DNA from: Rotaria sp. Silwood1
Lineage: Eukaryota; Rotifera; Eurotatoria; Philodinida; Philodinidae
Direction of reading: 5' to 3'
NCBI GenBank assembly: GCA_905250075.1
Contig: CAJNOP010000664.1
Location: 22,271 to 86,270, forward strand
DNA: 64,000 nucleotides
The notes under the pieces were generated by a model. The model saw nothing but the letters and a program-made list of their open reading frames with translations, was not told the DNA's origin and did not search any database. The number at the start of each line of letters is the position of its first letter. Positions within the stretch are counted from its first letter, which is position 1. Both the position numbers and the translations under genes were made by a program. Positions 59,218 to 64,000 of this stretch are shown in pieces.

Positions 59218-60406
59218 GGGCACTCTACAATTTAGAAACCACGCCGACATGCTTAGCTACTATCCCTATTGTGAAAACTTTTCCCGCGTAAAGGGTAATG
59301 AATAGACTAGAACTTTTGTATATCTTTGACATTTGGGGGAGATATTTTAACCATAATCTATTCTAGGCAAGACTAACATTCACTGAAATTTTGGTTGAAA
59401 TCGGATGAGAAAATAACAAAGTTGGTTTCTGAGGGTTTCCCCTCTTAATAAGATTCTGAATAACCGACAAAGCTGATTATGAGTATCAATTATTTTTTAA
59501 AATAAAACTCTTTTCTTCAGCATAATCTTACGTTAATTCGTAAGGTTTTGATCACCGTCATAATTTGAATATATCTCAAGAAAATTGTTAAGCAAAATAA
59601 TTGAAATAATTACTACTAATTAGTAAGTAAAAGATACTCAGAAAAGTCATTTTGAAATGTTTTTTACATGGAATTATATCTACAAACAATTCTCTACAAA
59701 ACTACACCAGACTCAGCTGAAGATAATGTACATTTGAAAAACCAGAAAATTTTTAAAAATGCATCTCAAGCCCAAAAAGTTAATTGATTTTGAACTTAAT
59801 TAATTAATAACTCGGTCAATACTTGATGAATTTTTGTTTATTGCATAGGTATACTATTGGAGGTAAGTCCTACACACTGACAAAGTTTCAGGGTATGTTA
59901 GGGTGAGAACAACACCCCCCCCCCCCCCCCTTCAGAATAATTGGTAAAAATTTCATTCAATCAAGAACAGTGTCTCTTAGGAATCTATGTGTTTTTTTTA
60001 TAGACTCAAAGAAATAATACGAAGAATTGATATCTCTAAAAGGTTGACATTATTAATTATTAATTTATGTAAATATGTAAAAAATAATCGATTTCAATAT
60101 GACCAATTCCAGTCAATTCTATGAATTGAAATAGAAATTAATGCATCTCTACACGGTATCGGTGTTGATGAGAATTAGAAGTAAATGATTTCAATGATAT
60201 CTTATTTGCAATTGTTGTGTACTTAAGATAAATACAAATTTGATTCATTTTCGATTTGTTAATTAATCTAGTAATAGAAAATCTTTTCATTAAATTTTAT
60301 CAAATAATTTTTTTTAATATCTGAAAAATATGTGATTTTTATTCTAATGTATTACCTTTTGAGATAAAGAGAAAAAAATTAAAAATAAAATATTAGAAAT
60401 AAAAAA
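59218..60406. other. Non-coding; contains a C16 homopolymer
   Basis: No gene. A run of 16 C at 59915-59930 is exceptional in this AT-rich DNA and a likely sequencing trouble spot. Confidence 0.5.
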
Positions 60407-61934
60407 TTAATTATAATAATGTTTGTCAAATGTTTCAAGAATATATTTGTAATGTTGAAGAACATTTTCATATTGAGTAATTCAATAAATTTTTCGAATT
60501 TCTAGATTTGTTATTTGAAGATCAGGATGTTTATTAGACTATACAAAAAGAAGAATTTATTTATTAAATTAGAATCAAATAAAATAAATCAAATATTTTA
60601 CTTGTATTGAATGAAAAAGACGTTGTTTAACAATTAATCGAAAGCGTTTCATTTGTTCATCATCATTTTGATTAATTGATCGAAGAAAATACATTTTCAT
60701 AAACATGTCGTGTTCGTTGCTAAAATTATCCCAATTAAATTAATAAAATAAAATAAAATAAATACACAAAAAACTTACTTTAGTTAATTTACGAACTTCT
60801 TGTGCTTTATCAATCATTTCTTTTGTTAATCGATTTACTTTATTAATTGATTCTTTTGAAAATAAATCAGGTAAATATTATAGCTATTATTAAATTTCAT
60901 CTAAAAATTTTTAGAAGATGATATATGGTTAAACAAGAGATCAAAGATTTAAAAAGCAATTATGAATATGCACACAATGAATCTGGTTTCATACAATAGC
61001 TGATAATTTTCATTACTCGTTTACTGACTGTATTGTTTATGTACCATTTCATCTGAAAATATATCAAAGATTGACGGATATTGAGATCTTAGGCATACAA
61101 AGAAGTTCAACAGGAGTTTCGAAATGCACCTTTTTTTTTAAATAAGATATTATCTCTTGACCCTTTCTTTTAGAAAAATTTCGAATACCTGTAATATCTT
61201 GAACACGAGAATCATTTCGTAAATCATTATAAATAGATTTCAAAAGACGTCGACCATGACCTTTTCTTTGATATGGTGGTAAAATTAACATTTGACTAAC
61301 AAAAGTAAAAAAGATTGCCAAGTGAATAATACATGAAAGGTTTTTCTTACCTAATTTTTGGTCGTTTTTTATTGGAATAAGTATAATGAAGATAAACTTT
61401 AGTAAATCCAATCGGTGCATAACATATTTGATTATTATCATTTTGATATTGTTGATAAAGAAGATAAATAAACCAATTTTGATCTTCTTCATTTATAGTT
61501 AATACATTATTAAGAAAAAATATAAGAAATATTTCAAGATGAGACCACCATTCAGCAAATTTTGAATTAGAAAATAAATTGTGTTTAATACAATAAATAA
61601 AATAAGGAGAAGATTCTTCTTCTTGTAATGTATAAGTCAATAATTGGTCACCAAATGGTGTATATGAATTTTCGGTTTCTAAATTTGACATGAAATACTC
61701 AAAATCTGTGGTGGTTGTTGGTATCCATTGGTTTAATGATGGAACAATACAATTTTTCTTAAAATAAAATTAATTAATTCAAAAAAAAAGAAGAATTTCT
61801 TTTTTGCTTTACTTCAAATTCTCGAAATTCTTTTGTATCAATTACTTTTTCATCGACAATTTCAAAAAAAAAATGTAAGTGATGATGATAAACAATAAAT
61901 ATCAATATGTAAATTTTTATAACCAATTGTTGTA
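60407..61934 (-). pseudogene. HAT1: Degraded histone acetyltransferase HAT1 gene
   Basis: Homology to HAT1 (type B, acetylates new histone H4 with RBBP7) spreads over six exon-like blocks: 61934-61813, 61757-61351, 61295-61189, about 60880-60779, 60719-60602 and 60538-60407. Landmarks are YTPFGDQLLTYTL, GFTKVYLHYTYSNKKRPK, then SQMLILPPYQRKGHGRRLL, the acetyl-CoA-binding motif (Q/R-x-x-G-x-G/A: QRKGHG), and the helical C-terminus VNRLTKEMIDKAQEVRKL. Lesions: a frame shift in an A10 run (61864-61873); no exon found for the segment following QDIT; a one-base shift after RHVYE near 60692; and an in-frame TGA at 60484-60482 followed by more matching sequence (ITQYENVLQHYKYIL). Several independent lesions make this a pseudogene, presumably one decayed copy of a multi-copy gene. 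The homopolymer one could be an error. Confidence 0.8.
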
Positions 61935-62171
61935 CTAAAATATTTTATTTCGTTTTAGTTTAATAATTAATCCATTAATTGCAGATGAGAAAAGTAATAG
62001 TGGCATACTTATTCATGAAGTTACTTGTGATTACTTTTGTTGTTCTGTTGTTGTTAAACATCATTCGTGTGAAAAAAGCCTTTTTTTCGTACTATGTCTG
62101 TTATGTACACGTGAAAAAATGAATCTTTCATTACGTGAATAATGTCGTATAACAACAAAACAACAACGGTA

Positions 62172-62234
62172 AGGGGTGTGGGTGTGTGCCCCGATATATC
62201 ACGATAAACTCCCATACTCACACACCCACACCCT
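62172..62234. repeat. Telomere-like fold-back locus 8, truncating a transposase gene
   Basis: G-arm at 62172-62188 (AGGGGTGTGGGTGTGTG), loop of about 28 bases, C-arm at 62217-62234 (CTCACACACCCACACCCT). The arms pair almost perfectly. The minus-strand transposase frame ends at its right edge. Confidence 0.85.
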
Positions 62235-63424
62235 TTATGAAAATCATCGATAGCTCCTCTGTAGACATTTCCCAAAATAGCATAGGCTTTGAGTCTTTGA
62301 TTAATGTTTTCAATAGCTGCTCGTGCACTATTAATATCACGATTAAAGTTCTTCTCTTCATCCGTTAATTCATGTCCATGAGGTTTTTTTTTGGAGTAAT
62401 AACGTATTCTTCACCGATATATCCTTTATCAGCAATAATTTGAACTGATTCTTCTACATAATCCAACAGTCCAGAATTTCTTAAAATTGTAATATCATGT
62501 TTACTACCACGATAACAGTCTGATACGTGTACTATGTGATGGTTAAAGTCACAAGTTATTTGGACTTTTATGGCATAATTCGTTGAGCTTTTTCCATAAT
62601 AATATGCTTTACGTTGGTTTGCATCAGAAGGCTCGGGAATCGCAATAGAAGTTGAATCAACTATTAACTTGTGATGTTGTTGAGGTCCATGTTTACTTCT
62701 TCTACTAGCTAAATCAGCTAGTAAAGATACTAATTCCTGATATACACATGAATGTAATATATCCAGAACTTCTGTTAAGAAATATTTCACTGTTGATTGA
62801 CCCAAATTCAGCTCTGTAGAAATGTAGCGGTTTGAATGATAATGCTTCAAGTACCATAATGTAACTACGAGTAAATTCATAGGAGATAAATATGATCTGT
62901 CGGTAATATCTGTTTGTTGCTCATGTCGATGAAGACAATACTTTTTAAGTGGTTCTTCACACATATCATATAATTCTTGTACTTGTTCAACATCAAGTCC
63001 AGTATGTTGCACACAAGATTCATCACTTCGCTGCCATTCTGACCATGGACGTTGTTCTACAAGACATTAAAAAAAGCGGTTTTTTAGAAATAATTGCCAA
63101 ATATTCTTAAAGCATAAAATAGTCGAATTACCAACGCAAATGTCAGCTGCGAAATTAATTTTACTTACTGTCATCGAGCGTATGAAATTCTTGTTGAATC
63201 GAAAGTTGTTTATCTCGTATCTCTTGTTGTTGATCTTCGTCCATCTCTACAATACAGGAACTGCAGCTACCACGATGCCGATAATAATTAGTGTATAAGC
63301 CTGATCTTCCTGATCCATTGCATGTCCATCGTAACATTGAGTGACAAACAGCACAATATTTTCGTTGATCAGTTATAACTGATCGACATTCAGAACAACT
63401 CCATTCAATGTGTGGAGAAGACAT
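62235..63424 (-). pseudogene. IS5/Harbinger-like (ISL2EU-type) DDE transposase gene, C-terminus lost
   Basis: Exon 1 (63424-63169) encodes a Cys-rich zinc-binding region (CSECRSVI, YCAVCHSML, CSSC). Exon 2 starts at 63056 and holds a helix-turn-helix-like part (YISTELNLGQSTVKYFL) and a DDE_Tnp_4-type domain: D in LIVDSTSI, D in RGSKHDITIL, then IIADKGYIGEEYVITPKK. In a T9 run (62384-62392) one base seems missing and the frame stops. In the shifted frame the protein continues PHGHELTDEEKNF and RAAIENINQRLKAYAIL, which contains the expected catalytic Glu, and reaches DDFHK. There the telomere-like array begins and the last part of the gene is absent. The family moves DNA by cut and paste. This copy is inactive as assembled. 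Confidence 0.82.
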
Positions 63425-63518
63425 AGTAAAGAAAATATAAGGAAAGGGTGCACAAGTGAGATAAGGTCGAAGAAAAGAAAAAAGTGATCAAAGTGAGGAA
63501 AATCTGATAGACACAGAA

Positions 63519-63741
63519 CAGAGATGGACAAAATCGCACCGCGCCTCCCCGCGCTTCCCCGCGCCACTGCTCGCGCCTAGGCGCTACGCACATCTCTCTT
63601 TCTCTTTGCTCTACCAATCAGTTTCTCAAACTTCACCGAGTACCGGGATGCTCTAAGCATGCGCTCATCGAAGCTCAGACTAGTGTAGCGTAGGCGTGAG
63701 CAACGGCGCGGGGAAGCGCGGTGCGATTTTGTCCATCTCTG
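63519..63741. mobile_element. GC-rich hAT-type MITE (223 bp) with 8-bp TSD
   Basis: The ends are inverted copies starting CAGAGATGGACAAAATCGCA and remaining identical for about 26 bases before GC-rich CCGCGCTTCCCC modules. The target duplication ACACAGAA is perfect at 63511-63518 and 63742-63749. Eight-base TSDs and CAGAG termini are hAT hallmarks. The GC-rich ends contrast sharply with the AT-rich surroundings. It lies just upstream of the transposase gene and has no coding capacity. Confidence 0.92.
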
Positions 63742-63749
63742 ACACAGAA

Positions 63750-64000
63750 CGAAAAATGTGTAACTGAAACACATAGAGGCAATAGAATGAAGAATTATTG
63801 TGCATCAGTGTGTACCGAAAACGAAATGTTAATAAATTAAATGCAAAATACGTTTAATATAAGGATCATAAGAGAACATTTAATAATCCTCATTCCTTGC
63901 GACATATAGAGCTCAAACAACAGCGGATCATTAGGACTACATATGTACTACAACTGATAAAAAAATCATATTTTCATGATAACCTGTTGAAGCTGTATAA
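63750..64000. other. Non-coding window edge
   Basis: Nothing recognised. Confidence 0.4.

Overview
The window looks like nuclear DNA of a bdelloid rotifer. This is inferred, not proven. It is AT-rich with short introns (about 50-140 bp in the genes resolved here). It carries protein types well known from bdelloid genomes: an NHL-propeller protein, an ADP-ribosyltransferase fused to kinesin-light-chain-type TPRs, a DUF4246 oxygenase of fungal/bacterial type and an intact mariner. It also carries many runs of TGTGGG-type repeat, which from memory is the bdelloid telomere motif. The animal assignment is independently secured by TFAP2 and SoxB genes.

Layout. 1-9.4 kb: the last exon of a secreted-type NHL protein, three telomere-like fold-back loci, a tRNA-derived SINE with a 14-bp target duplication, and a single-exon DUF4246 dioxygenase. 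9.7-13 kb: a sugar-transporter 3' fragment that ends exactly where a telomere-like array starts. A hAT-type MITE is nested in that array, followed by a Mutator-like non-autonomous element carrying a small ORF and another fold-back locus. 13-23 kb: the ART-TPR gene (minus strand), then a mobile-element-rich stretch ending in a structurally complete mariner. 25-27 kb: a six-exon TFAP2 gene. 28-43 kb: three tandemly duplicated trypsin-like genes with shared upstream DNA and diverging Ser/Thr stalks; the third has lost two of its three catalytic residues. 49.5-50.5 kb: a SoxB2-like gene with a 7-nt first coding exon. 53-55 kb: a five-exon, two-transmembrane protein with RS-rich disordered regions, not recognised. 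57-62 kb: a decay zone with a GH63-like pseudogene, a 180-bp tandem repeat containing an assembly gap, a MITE and a degraded HAT1 copy. 62-64 kb: an IS5/Harbinger-like transposase gene cut off by another telomere-like fold-back, and a GC-rich hAT-type MITE.

The most unusual signal is the dispersed set of fold-back loci: G-rich (TGTGGG)-like DNA always on the left, C-rich always on the right, with short, mutually unrelated loops. At two of them a protein-coding sequence stops at the array edge, as if a broken end had received telomere-like repeats. Several frameshifts fall in homopolymers (positions 9901, 61864, 62384), so some lesions may be base-calling errors rather than biology.
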